Assembly: GCA_947561715.1 (NCBI GenBank)
Contig: OX387202.1
Coordinates: 12,103,001-12,167,000 of the forward strand
From: Ascidia mentula
Taxonomy: Eukaryota > Chordata > Ascidiacea > Phlebobranchia > Ascidiidae
Direction: 5' to 3'
DNA length: 64,000 nucleotides
Shown: piece after piece, positions 49,376 to 58,584 of the stretch
Position numbering within the stretch: the first letter of the stretch is position 1
Layout of the letters: each line of letters opens with the position of its first letter
The notes under the pieces: model-generated
What the model was told of the DNA's origin: nothing
The model's input: the letters and a program-made list of their open reading frames with translations, nothing else
Databases searched by the model: none
Position numbers and translations under genes: made by a program

Positions 49376-51055
49376 ATGGGTGACTTGACGTCTGTCAGAA
49401 GGCGTTTGACAAAACTTTTAAATGTTGATTCCAAGTTGGATGATCAAGTACAAGCATTACAACAAGTGTTTGTGTACACAAAAGGGGCACATTTGACACA
49501 CGAAGATGAAGTCATCTATGAGGTTATACAATACAGTCAAAGTCATGATGTGCGAATAAAAAAATTGGTGTACCTTTATCTGTCCATGGTTGGCCACATT
49601 AACCAGGATGTAATACTCCATGCAACAAACTCCATGCAAAGTGATCTTAGTCACCCAAATCCACTTGTTAGAGGAAGTACCCTAAGGTTGCTTTCTGACA
49701 TAACACTGACAACAGACACTGTAAAAGATTTTGTGACGTCATCTACTGCTGAGGGACTAAAGGATGATAACTCCTATGTAAGGAGTGTTGCAGTTGATGC
49801 TGTAATTAAGAAGAAACTGGATCTAATGAAGGAAATAAATGTTGTCCTGCAAACTGACAGTGATCCAGGTGTGGTGGTTCGGTGCCTTGATTGCAAATCA
49901 TTTCATGGTGGAAATGTGCAAGATCTATTGCTATCTCTGCTTGATCGTATAACATTAGTTGACAATTTCCTTAAATTACCAATTATTACACGAGCAATTC
50001 AATGCCTCCAAGTGAAAAATGAGGACGTAGTGTTTCGAGTTTTAAATGCCATAGAACCTGTTAGAAAACAAACAAGTGACCTTTCTTTATCAATGGAAGC
50101 AAGTGCTCTTATGCTAAAAGTGTCATCAACAAACGTTGAGGTTGCAAGAGATGTCATGAATCAAACCATAACAGCCCTTCTTAATATGTTTTCTTGTGTA
50201 GGGGACAACTGGCAATATGTTATTTTAAGCAGTTTGCATTTTTTTGTGACCCGGCAACCAGAAGCAGCAAAGGATTTGTTAACTCCAAGCACAAAGATGT
50301 TTTTAGTGCAGTTTGGTGATTCTGAGTCAATCAAGATAAAAAAGATAGAAATATTAACTGCAATTGCTACAGAGGATTGTGCGAACATTATTTTAACCAA
50401 TCTTTTGCGCTACATAAATAGAAACAGTTTGGTTGCTGCTAAAACATTTGCACTGCTGACTAGTCTGCACAAGTTTTTGCCAAACAAGTGTGAAACCATC
50501 CTAAGAAACTGCCTTGAATCCCACAATGAACAAATTGTAGCGGAAGCTGTTGAAGCCAGTTCCAGGATAGTAATAAAACAATCCAAAGATGAAAGAACCA
50601 TATTTCTTAAATCTATATTTAAACTGATAATGAATAGCTATAAACACTGTCATACAGTATCATCAAAGTCTGCATTACTTTGGCTGCTAAGTCAAAACAC
50701 TGATATTGACAACTGTGCGCAATTGCATGGCATAATTATATCAGAGGTTAAAAATTTTATATCAGAATTTGCATCACCTGTGGTCCAGCAGGCAGTTTTA
50801 GCATCTTGCATGAGACTTTTTCTGCAATGGCCACATGTTTTCGAGAAACAGCTGAAAGAACTGTTTGGAAAAATTGCTGGGTGTCAAAATTGCTTAGAAA
50901 TCCAAGAGCAGGCAAAGATGTATTATCTTATCCTAAAAAATGACATTGACTTGGCACATCAATTGTTGGAACCTTTTAGCAATGCAATGCCTCATGATAA
51001 AACCAACAAACGACTTTCTGCTGTTGAATTTGGTTGTATCAGTTCAACAACATAA
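49376..51055 (+). CDS. AP4B1: AP-4 adaptor complex beta subunit, trunk only
   Basis: Beta-type large subunit of the AP-4 coat, which sorts cargo such as ATG9 at the trans-Golgi network. A single exon of 559 codons from the ATG at 49376. The adaptin HEAT-repeat trunk runs the full length, with the family strings KKLVYLYLSMV, HPNPLVRGSTLRLLSDI, SYVRSVAVDAVIK and, near the end, KSALLWLLSQNTDID and CMRLFLQWPHVFEKQL, which fit AP4B1 better than AP-1/2/3 beta. The last residues still match the trunk (MYYLILKNDIDLAHQLLEP). It stops about 180 residues short of human AP4B1, so the hinge and C-terminal appendage (the tepsin-binding ear) are absent. ATTAAA at 51126-51131 is a likely poly(A) signal; FN3K copy 2 starts only 211 bases later. 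Confidence 0.88.
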   Translation: MGDLTSVRRRLTKLLNVDSKLDDQVQALQQVFVYTKGAHLTHEDEVIYEVIQYSQSHDVRIKKLVYLYLSMVGHINQDVILHATNSMQSDLSHPNPLVRGSTLRLLSDITLTTDTVKDFVTSSTAEGLKDDNSYVRSVAVDAVIKKKLDLMKEINVVLQTDSDPGVVVRCLDCKSFHGGNVQDLLLSLLDRITLVDNFLKLPIITRAIQCLQVKNEDVVFRVLNAIEPVRKQTSDLSLSMEASALMLKVSSTNVEVARDVMNQTITALLNMFSCVGDNWQYVILSSLHFFVTRQPEAAKDLLTPSTKMFLVQFGDSESIKIKKIEILTAIATEDCANIILTNLLRYINRNSLVAAKTFALLTSLHKFLPNKCETILRNCLESHNEQIVAEAVEASSRIVIKQSKDERTIFLKSIFKLIMNSYKHCHTVSSKSALLWLLSQNTDIDNCAQLHGIIISEVKNFISEFASPVVQQAVLASCMRLFLQWPHVFEKQLKELFGKIAGCQNCLEIQEQAKMYYLILKNDIDLAHQLLEPFSNAMPHDKTNKRLSAVEFGCISSTT

Positions 51056-51125
51056 TATAAACTTGGGTATCTATTTTGTGTTTATTATTAAAATAGTACT
51101 TATTATCTTGCACCCACAGAGAAAA

Positions 51126-51131
51126 ATTAAA
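51126..51131 (+). terminator. Poly(A) signal ATTAAA
   Basis: The ATTAAA variant hexamer lies 71 bases after the AP-4 beta stop codon and upstream of the next gene's ATG, consistent with an independent 3' end. Confidence 0.4.
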
Positions 51132-51266
51132 GAATCAAAAAAGTTGTGCAATAAGTGGTGTTATTTATTTGTTTGCTTCTTTAGTTGTATCATGACCAAG
51201 TTCCATATCTGCATGGGAAAATTGGAAATAGGTGACTGACACTGGGGTAACATTTTATATTGTTCG

Positions 51267-52735
51267 ATGGAAAGTGTGCTGAAGGAAAAGCTTGGTTGCA
51301 GTGCTGTAACTCGATGTGGAGGGGCATATATTGTGGATGGCAAAAAAATGTTTGTAAAACATTCTTCTACGCCTGACTCCAGGTATGGCCAAAACATGGT
51401 TTGCACAATTTCAAACCAAATGACCTGTTAGAATGAGTCAAAGTTGAGTAAATGCGAATGAAAAAGTTGCTGCATGACATGTATGTGTTCTTGAAATACA
51501 CAAAATGTTATTTCAGGCAGTTGGTGGAAGGAGAATTTAAAAGTCTTGAGGAAATATCAGCAACCAACACAGTGCGCACACCGGAGCCAATAAAATATTT
51601 TGAAATGGAAGGAACATCCTATTTGGTCACTGAATACCTGGATATGTCTTCACTAAACAAATTTGCAGCCGGTTGGTATCGTTAACAAATAATTTTATTT
51701 GTTGGTGTTCACTTAATAACATTTGTGGTTTTATGGGTGCCCACATATTTTTTGTTCACTTTCATCTGTGATTTCCAGAATGCAGTATGCAAGCAATTTA
51801 CTTATGATAAGAGATAAGACAAAATTATAGACTTAGCGAAGCTTTGAGATTGCACAAATACAATGTGCTTTTTGGGTTATTATTTGATTAATTTTCTAGC
51901 AATTTCTTCAATGTTTTTTAAGATATTCCGCATGTGTATGATATGAGAACACCATGATCAGCCTTTAAAAGTGGAAAAAGTTTGGAAATCACTAATTTGC
52001 ATCATAGTTCATGATGAAAATTTTATTTGATTAATTTAGTAGTAAAACTACACACCGATCATGGTGTTATACAAAAATAACATTAACTTTTTGAAAGCTA
52101 TGGCTTTTGCTTTTTCAGAATTGGGTCAGAACATGGCCAATTTGCATCTGTACAACCACAACCTTCACATTGAATCTAAGAAAAATGATGGATTTGTTGG
52201 AAAAAATACTGAATATGTCAAAAACTTTGGGTTTCCAGTGGCAACGTGTTGTGGTGTAATTCCGATGAAAAACGAGTGGAACGACAACTGGTTGCAATTC
52301 TTCGCACGAAATCGGCTAAAGCACCAGCTAGATTTGGTGGAATCAAACTACAGGGACTTGGAAGCCAGAAATTTGTGGCCAACCGTTGAAAGAAACCTGA
52401 GCAAATTCTTTTCAGCAGAGATGGAGATCAAACCATCACTTTTGCATGGTGACTTATGGGGTGGCAATGCTGGTGAACTTGAAAACAAGCCATGCATTTA
52501 TGACCCTTCAGCATTTTATGGACATTCAGAGTATGATTTAGCAATTTCGCATATGTTTGGGGGATTTCCCAGTGCCTTTTTTGTCGCTTACCATAAAATC
52601 ATTCCCAAAAAGCCAGGTTTTCAAGAAAGACAAAAATTATATCAACTTTTCCATTATTTAAACCACTGGAATCATTTTGGAGGTGGTTATAGAAGTTCAT
52701 CAATTTCATTAATGCGTGAAATTGCAAATTTTTAA
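51267..52735 (+). CDS. FN3K: Fructosamine-3-kinase family protein, copy 2
   Basis: Paralogue of the gene at 47879, with identical intron positions and phases: exons 51267-51382, 51517-51671 and 52119-52735; frame closed (295 aa). Landmarks: MFVKHSS, GEFKSLEEISATNTVRTPEP, VATCCGVIPMKNEWND, catalytic loop LLHGDLWGGNAGEL, YDPSAFYGHSEYDLA, and FHYLNHWNHFGGGYRS. The C-lobe is closer to vertebrate FN3K than copy 1 is. The N-terminus is about ten residues shorter than copy 1, and the loss falls in the nucleotide-binding P-loop (VTRCGGAYIVDG), although a cysteine remains there. A poly(A) signal is at 52846-52851. Both copies keep the catalytic Asp residues, so both may be active. Confidence 0.93.
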
Positions 52736-52845
52736 TAAATTATTGATTAGTAATCCATTCTGGAATTGAGTAACTGAAAGCAGGTGATATTTACAGCTTC
52801 AATACAAGGTTTGATAATATGTTTGGTAATTTGCATTTTATTACA

Positions 52846-52851
52846 AATAAA
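52846..52851 (+). terminator. Poly(A) signal AATAAA for FN3K copy 2
   Basis: AATAAA about 110 bases after the stop of the plus-strand FN3K gene. Confidence 0.55.
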
Positions 52852-52857
52852 TTTATT
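52852..52857 (-). terminator. Poly(A) signal AATAAA (minus strand)
   Basis: TTTATT directly abuts the plus-strand AATAAA and reads AATAAA on the minus strand; another copy is at 52837-52842. It is a candidate 3' end for the APBA gene, whose stop lies about 580 bases upstream on the minus strand. Confidence 0.4.
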
Positions 52858-53435
52858 GATTAGTTTACAAAACTTTTATACAGTTGTTTAAAACTATTTC
52901 AATCATCTTCAATAAATCGAAAAAGTTAAGTCATTGTTTTACAGGCCATTAAATATAATTTAAATTGGCCTTGTAGTGTTTACTTAAAAATACTCATAGA
53001 CACAACACCTTGGTCTTAAAAAATTGCATCTCTTCGATGGCACTCATGAATAATGCAACGGTGCTTTCATGCATAAATGTGGTGTATTGTACAGTCCCAT
53101 GCATCGAAGCACCAATGACATCTGGTTACAGAAGCCGCCAACACGAACATCAATAAATGTAAAGAGCATTAAATCTTTAGTGAGCCTTTTGGCTAATGCA
53201 TACAATGCTGGACATGCATGATTTGAAGTTACAACGGGTAGAAGATAGATAAATAACACTGAAGCTACACAGAATGTATACACTATATATCATCAGTAAA
53301 AAAGGTAAAATTGAACAACCAACGCGCCGAATGTCACAAAAAAACATGTTTAAAAACAATAATTGAATTTTGGCAGCTTTCTTAACAGGGATTGCTGCAA
53401 AAAATGATTCAATAAAAATTAAAGAGCAGCAACTT

Positions 53436-55583
53436 TTAGATATAAATTGGTTGTTCTTGGCCTGTAAGCAATCTATACATTGTGGCAGGCATGGTCTTCA
53501 TTTGAATTTCACCCAACGAAGATACCAATTGCTGCACAATCTTATCATGAGGCGTGGCCACCACACTTTGTCCATTGATTTCAATGATTCTATGTCCTAC
53601 TCTTACTCCACCGCGCTCAGCAATGCCACCCCTCATCAAACTACAAATAATTCCATCCTGAACAGAAAACCCAAGCTGGTATTTCAAGTCCGGGCGTTTA
53701 ATTAGTACAGTGACCACCGGTGGGCAGGATACAATGTGTAAATGTGCAAGACTTTGTGAACGTAGACCCTTGATTATGCTTTGACAGGTAGTAATGGGCA
53801 ACCCAACCAGACTGGTACCGTTCACTGTCATTATTTGGTCCCCAATGCTGAGTTTTCCACAGCGTTCGACTGGTGAGCCATGTTGGAGGTTAGCAAGTAT
53901 AACCGTTGGAACAATTGATCCCCAGCCTGATTCCACTACTACAATACCCATGGATTCACCCTTTTTCTTCTCAACCCAAACATCTTTCACGTTTTCCTGT
54001 TTGGAGTAATGCACAAGATCATCATGATACATCTCCTGCATATCCAGTAGCTCGTTGTAATCATCCCTTGTAAGAGTCTGGGGTTCTATTCCATTGGTCG
54101 TTAAAAATTGCTGATAAGCGACATTAAATGCCTGACCTATTGCTTGTGCCATTAAATGCGCATCTTGCGAAGAAAACACATGACAAATAATACGATGCGA
54201 TTTTGGTTGCTTTGGCTCACGCAGTAACTCATTTTCATCCGAGTTGTTGGGTTTTGCTACTTTTCGCCTCGCCATTATTACCAAAAGTTTACCAATATCT
54301 GCTATGTAGGATATTGATCGCAGAGTATGGTCCATCATTGTCTCCTGTGTTTCAGCATTAAGAATTTTCACCTTGTCAGTTGAAATAAAGAGATCAACTT
54401 CAACACTTGGTTGGGATTCACCCTCTGGTGCTTTAATGCGACTTACTGCCTCTTGTGCCTGCAGCATTCTCGCATTTTTGCCTGGGTTGCGTTCTGACTG
54501 AAGTTGCGTTGAACCAAGATAATTGGCAGTAAATATTATTCCCTCAATCAGATCTTCGGGCTCACATGGTCCACCTACATCATATACAGGGCGGACAAAT
54601 GATTGCTGTGGCGTTACTGGACTAGGTGCTTCAGTGGCAGGTTGAATTTTTGACACATTTTCTACAGGTCTTTGTTTAACACGAGGTGGATCAGATGGTA
54701 TAGCAGTGGTGGGCATGCTTTGCTTAGTGATTGTGGTCGAAGTGCTTGGAGTGGGTTCAATTTTAATCCATGGATCGTCGATTGGAACATTAACAGGGGA
54801 ATGCTTGACTTTGATTTCTCTGATTGCTTGCTCAACATCTTCTACGCTAGAGCTAAAATCGTTTAAAGGTTTTTGATGTTTCCTCTCATGGGGAATTAGG
54901 TCAAAATGTGGATGATGATCAGAAGACACTGAAGTTTGTTGGAGCCAAATATTGTCATCACTGGTGCCTGGCATATGATTAGGAGATTGAACTTGTTTTT
55001 CAGGGGAACTTGGCAAACTGTTTTGGGGGCTAAAAGACTCTGAGAAACGTTCAATTTCCTCAAGACTCTTATTTTGATATTGCCACAAGTCACTGTCATC
55101 ATTTTCAGTCACTTTGTCAAAAGGATTTTCACGTTTTTCAACCTGATGAAATTTTGTTGAAGGCTGAGCAGTTTCGGAAAGTTTTAAGTCAAGCTCAACA
55201 ATTTCACTGTGTCCATTTACCACTGGCACATCCAGATCAACTCTATGTTCCTCGAATTTGTTCTCGTCCAGTGTTATGTCAACTTGTTGCTCAATGGGAA
55301 TATCATCCAACTGTGGGGTATTTACCTCTGGCTGTATCCCATGTAAATGGTCTTCTTCGGTTAACTCAATACTGGAGTGGGTGGAATCTTCCAGAAATGC
55401 TTCATCACTGGGGTTTATTGGAGAACAGGAGGATACATCGTCCGTGCTGGACTCTCTCGTGTCTTGTTGAACAGGGATTTCTACATTATTGTTATTAAAT
55501 TCTTCGTTACCATCATTTGCATTGTCTAAGGTTGCGGTAGTTTCATCGGTCACCACATTTACTGTAGTGCCATTGTCATCCAT
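53436..55583 (-). CDS. APBA1: X11/Mint adaptor (APBA family), single exon
   Basis: Cytosolic adaptor that binds the APP tail through its PTB domain and membrane proteins through two PDZ domains. A single exon of about 715 codons. The ATG at 55583 (MDDNGTT) is the first in frame; the frame stays open slightly beyond it, so a spliced 5' exon is possible. Residues 1-340 are acidic and disordered and include an NPF motif and DDNIWLQQ, which resembles the CASK-binding Ile-Trp motif. PTB about 343-510 ([14 protein letters not shown], then [10 protein letters not shown]). PDZ1 about 543-625 ([14 protein letters not shown], carboxylate loop). PDZ2 about 633-705 ([14 protein letters not shown]). The C-terminus is EQPIYI, the autoinhibitory tail of the family. 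Vertebrate APBA genes have many introns; none is visible here. Confidence 0.93.
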   Translation of the reverse strand: MDDNGTTVNVVTDETTATLDNANDGNEEFNNNNVEIPVQQDTRESSTDDVSSCSPINPSDEAFLEDSTHSSIELTEEDHLHGIQPEVNTPQLDDIPIEQQVDITLDENKFEEHRVDLDVPVVNGHSEIVELDLKLSETAQPSTKFHQVEKRENPFDKVTENDDSDLWQYQNKSLEEIERFSESFSPQNSLPSSPEKQVQSPNHMPGTSDDNIWLQQTSVSSDHHPHFDLIPHERKHQKPLNDFSSSVEDVEQAIREIKVKHSPVNVPIDDPWIKIEPTPSTSTTITKQSMPTTAIPSDPPRVKQRPVENVSKIQPATEAPSPVTPQQSFVRPVYDVGGPCEPEDLIEGIIFTANYLGSTQLQSERNPGKNARMLQAQEAVSRIKAPEGESQPSVEVDLFISTDKVKILNAETQETMMDHTLRSISYIADIGKLLVIMARRKVAKPNNSDENELLREPKQPKSHRIICHVFSSQDAHLMAQAIGQAFNVAYQQFLTTNGIEPQTLTRDDYNELLDMQEMYHDDLVHYSKQENVKDVWVEKKKGESMGIVVVESGWGSIVPTVILANLQHGSPVERCGKLSIGDQIMTVNGTSLVGLPITTCQSIIKGLRSQSLAHLHIVSCPPVVTVLIKRPDLKYQLGFSVQDGIICSLMRGGIAERGGVRVGHRIIEINGQSVVATPHDKIVQQLVSSLGEIQMKTMPATMYRLLTGQEQPIYI

Positions 55584-56228
55584 TGTGTCCACATCAAAAC
55601 TTAATTGTTTATACAGCTCAGTTTCTGAAAAACAGTCATTTTGTTCATCATGTTAATGACATATTTTAGTGAGTTAAAATATAAGAATTAAGTCCAACAC
55701 TCTAACTACTATACAAACCTCACTACTCTACGTCAACGTGTAGTTAAGGTGTGTTGACTAGACACGTAGGCCTAACCTAACGTAAGTTATGTTGAATACA
55801 TGCCTTTTACAATAGAATTGTTTAAATTTGCTTCCGAAAAGCAATGCAACGTAGTTTTTTATGACAACTATAAATCCAAATCAAAGTTCCCCCTGACAAG
55901 CACAAAACTTCCAAAGTGGCAAAGTCCGATCCGACTGTCTGTCTGGTCTTGTTGGTGACGTAATGTCGCTCAACTAGAATCGATTTATTTGAGAACAATG
56001 CTCTTTAATAATGCATTTTGAAAGAAGTGTTTATGATTGTTTTGAGATTAGTAATATACAATAATTTTTGGTTATGGAAACGCCAAAGTTTTTTTTTGTT
56101 ACATTACTGTAGTTGTTGTTAAAACCAAAATAAGAAAAGCATGCGTCGTTGTCGCTTGTCGCGTATTGTTTGGCGCAATGATGTGCAACGAAGAGTTTTT
56201 TTTTTGCACGAAATCTGTTTAACTTAAC
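55584..56228. promoter_or_regulatory. Bidirectional promoter region, APBA and RNASEH2B
   Basis: 645 bases between divergent start codons. It contains a GTGACGTAA CRE-like half site near 55954-55962. Upstream untranslated exons of either gene may lie here, and no coding exon is apparent. Confidence 0.4.
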
Positions 56229-57222
56229 ATGGACAACAAAGACGTAAAAACGGAACAATCTTTCGTCTTTATAGCCCCGGAGTGTGCTAAAGATGGGCAG
56301 GTACAAATAATATCGCTGCCACACCCCAAAACCAAAAAGCTTACGAAGTATCTGACAACAAGATGTGAAAAAGAAACCAAACTTTTTGAGATTAAAAGGC
56401 ATCAGGAAAGTCAGTCTTCGTGGTTTATTGACACAACTGTCCAGAAAGACGGTTCGACTTTTGTTTCAACGCCATTTGATCCTCTTTTTATGTTGCTACC
56501 TTTCTTAAAAACTGCAAACCCCGGGAAGTTTGTTTTGTTAAATCAACTCTTAACGGATGTTGATCCCATTTTGAAAGAATGCTTTGGTGACCAAAAACAG
56601 TTAGAGCTTGTTGCAGATTCAGCTGGGTCTGGTGATATGATGGCGTTCAGGTAAATAACTGTAGAGTAATTGGTTTTGTTGTTTTAGCCTTTTTCTGCGT
56701 TGTCTTCAATTAACATTTTTTTTGTTAAATTGTTTTCAAAATAGACACTAAAACAATTATAAACAAAATCTAAAGATAATTTTATAAATGTATATTTTCA
56801 GATACAATGAAGAGAAAACAATTAACTGGCTTGAAAAGAAAGCAAATCGTTTGACAAAAGTCATTAAAGATGTTGGAATATTTGTTTTCGAGAAAAACGA
56901 AACCGGCAACTGTGAGGAAACTGAGCATTTGAGATATGCATGCGGAATGTTGGGGGACTACATTGATAGCAGTTTGTCCAAAAAACTTTTGCAGCATTTA
57001 AAACTTCCTGAAAAAACTGAAAAGCGCAAAAGCCATGGACCAAATTCCTCAGCAAAGAAAATAAAAACAGAGGCACTAGAAGATTATTCAAAAACTGTTA
57101 CAAGTATTGCTGAAAACAAAACCAAACTGTCTCGTTCACAAAAGATATTAAACAAAGTTGATAAGAAGGGAATGAAAAGCATAAATTCTTTCTTTAAACC
57201 CAAGGCTAAAAAAGAACAATAG
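56229..57222 (+). CDS. RNASEH2B: Ribonuclease H2 subunit B
   Basis: Non-catalytic subunit of RNase H2, which removes ribonucleotides and RNA/DNA hybrids in the nucleus. Two exons: 56229-56650 and 56802-57222; frame closed (280 aa, human about 312). Landmarks: the triple-barrel N-terminal part with QSSWFIDTTVQKDG and TPFDPLFMLLPFL, then the exon junction at YNEEKTINWLEKKANRL, the helical segment LRYACGMLGDYI, a basic nuclear-localisation-like AKKIKTE, and the C-terminal GMKSINSFFKPKAKK, a PCNA-interacting (PIP-box-like) motif as in the human protein. Its stop lies only 137 bases before the DCTN6 start, with no AATAAA between them. Confidence 0.93.
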
Positions 57223-57359
57223 TTTATGTGTTTTTCTGCAAGCAAACTTTTCACTGCTCATATTGTGGTAACAGGCCATGTTGATTAGAAGTACGTTTTA
57301 AATTTACATTCTTCATTTTTCATGTTTTTGGTAGAAGTGTATGTGTGTAAATTACTGAA

Positions 57360-58584
57360 ATGATTTCACAAAGAAGAAGTATTTCCAAGTAAGTAGCTCT
57401 TCATGGCATTCATGCAAAATCCTTCACAACATTTAAAAAAGTTGTATTTGGCCACAGCCCTTTGCTCACTGTTGCTGCCGATTCAATTGTCTGCAATGAA
57501 GCTACTATCGAAGGTCAAGTGACAGTTGGTCCACGTTGTGTCATTCATCCAAAAGCTACAATTATTGCAAAGGATGGGCCCATTGTACTTGGTGAAGGAA
57601 ATCTCATCGAAGAACAGACGTTTATAATAAACCAGTATGGTGTTTATTGTTTGCTACTATTGAATTTTTAATCAAACACATTCTAAATGTTTTTTATCTG
57701 AACAGCAAATATTAGTGCACTTCAATTTTAGACAACTACTTTGATTTTAAAATTATATTTCTAGTAATTGTGGAGTATTTATCCAGGAACAGATCAGGCG
57801 CAACTTCTGAAAATTCCCCACTGATTATTGGAGATTATAATTTCTTTGAAGTTGGTGCAGGTAAGACTATTTTCAAAGGCTGCTTTGCTGGAAGTAATTG
57901 TTTTACAATTTGTTGCTTAGAATTTCATGGAAAGTCGATGGGAAACCACAATATCCTGGAAAGTAAAGGTGCCCTGTGAATGTTTATGTATAGGCCCAAC
58001 CCAGTTTTTTAAAAAAAGATCTGCACATTTGTAAAACGATGCACATTTTTTGTGAATTTGAAATTACTCTCCAAATTATTCACAAACGTGCATCCTGAAA
58101 TATCTAAATTTCACTCATCAAAAATAATTTTTAGCTCGAGTCGGAACATGCACAACCTTGACCAATGGTTGCGTCATTGGTGCGTTGTGTGACGTCAACG
58201 TGGACGAGGTACTGCCGGAAAACACTGTGATTTGCGGGGAAAAACATTTCAGACGCATAAATGCCGACAAACCCCAGGTAATATTGTTAAAAAGTTCGTC
58301 AAAAATCAGAAATGCGTAATGACGCATAGAAGTAACAAAACAACCATTCTAATTAGCGTTTTATTGTTAAATTTGTTTTTCCAGTTTATGCTACTATGTT
58401 TTTTGCATTTGCTGATGTTTTACTATCTAAAAAAATGACTTTAGATAGTAAAAAATCACGGAGCATTTTTTTCAATTTTTCTTTATTAATTTAGCCCCAA
58501 ACACAGCAGATCGATTTTTTGAAAAAGATCCTCCCCAACTACCACCATTTGACAAGCAACAAAAACAAGAAATCAGCTTCGTAA
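57360..58584 (+). CDS. DCTN6: Dynactin subunit 6 (p27)
   Basis: Left-handed beta-helix subunit of the dynactin pointed-end complex, which helps target dynein to cargo. Six exons: 57360-57388, 57458-57634, 57787-57860, 57921-57968, 58135-58277, 58495-58584; frame closed (186 aa, human 190). Landmarks: hexapeptide-repeat turns [71 protein letters not shown] and LPENTVICG, then the C-terminal helix with [14 protein letters not shown]. Exons 3 and 4 depend on phase-correct acceptors (57785-57786 and 57919-57920). The MISQRRSIS start is short and less certain. AATAAA at 58867-58872. Confidence 0.93.

Larger units (their letters stand above)
52736..53435. other. Gap between convergent FN3K copy 2 and APBA
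   Basis: 3' UTR sequence of two converging genes. It contains back-to-back poly(A) signals on the two strands (52837-52857). No coding feature is seen. Confidence 0.5.

Noticed and set aside
53794..55498. Plus-strand frames opposite APBA
   Set aside because: Antisense shadows of a long, clearly homologous minus-strand coding exon.
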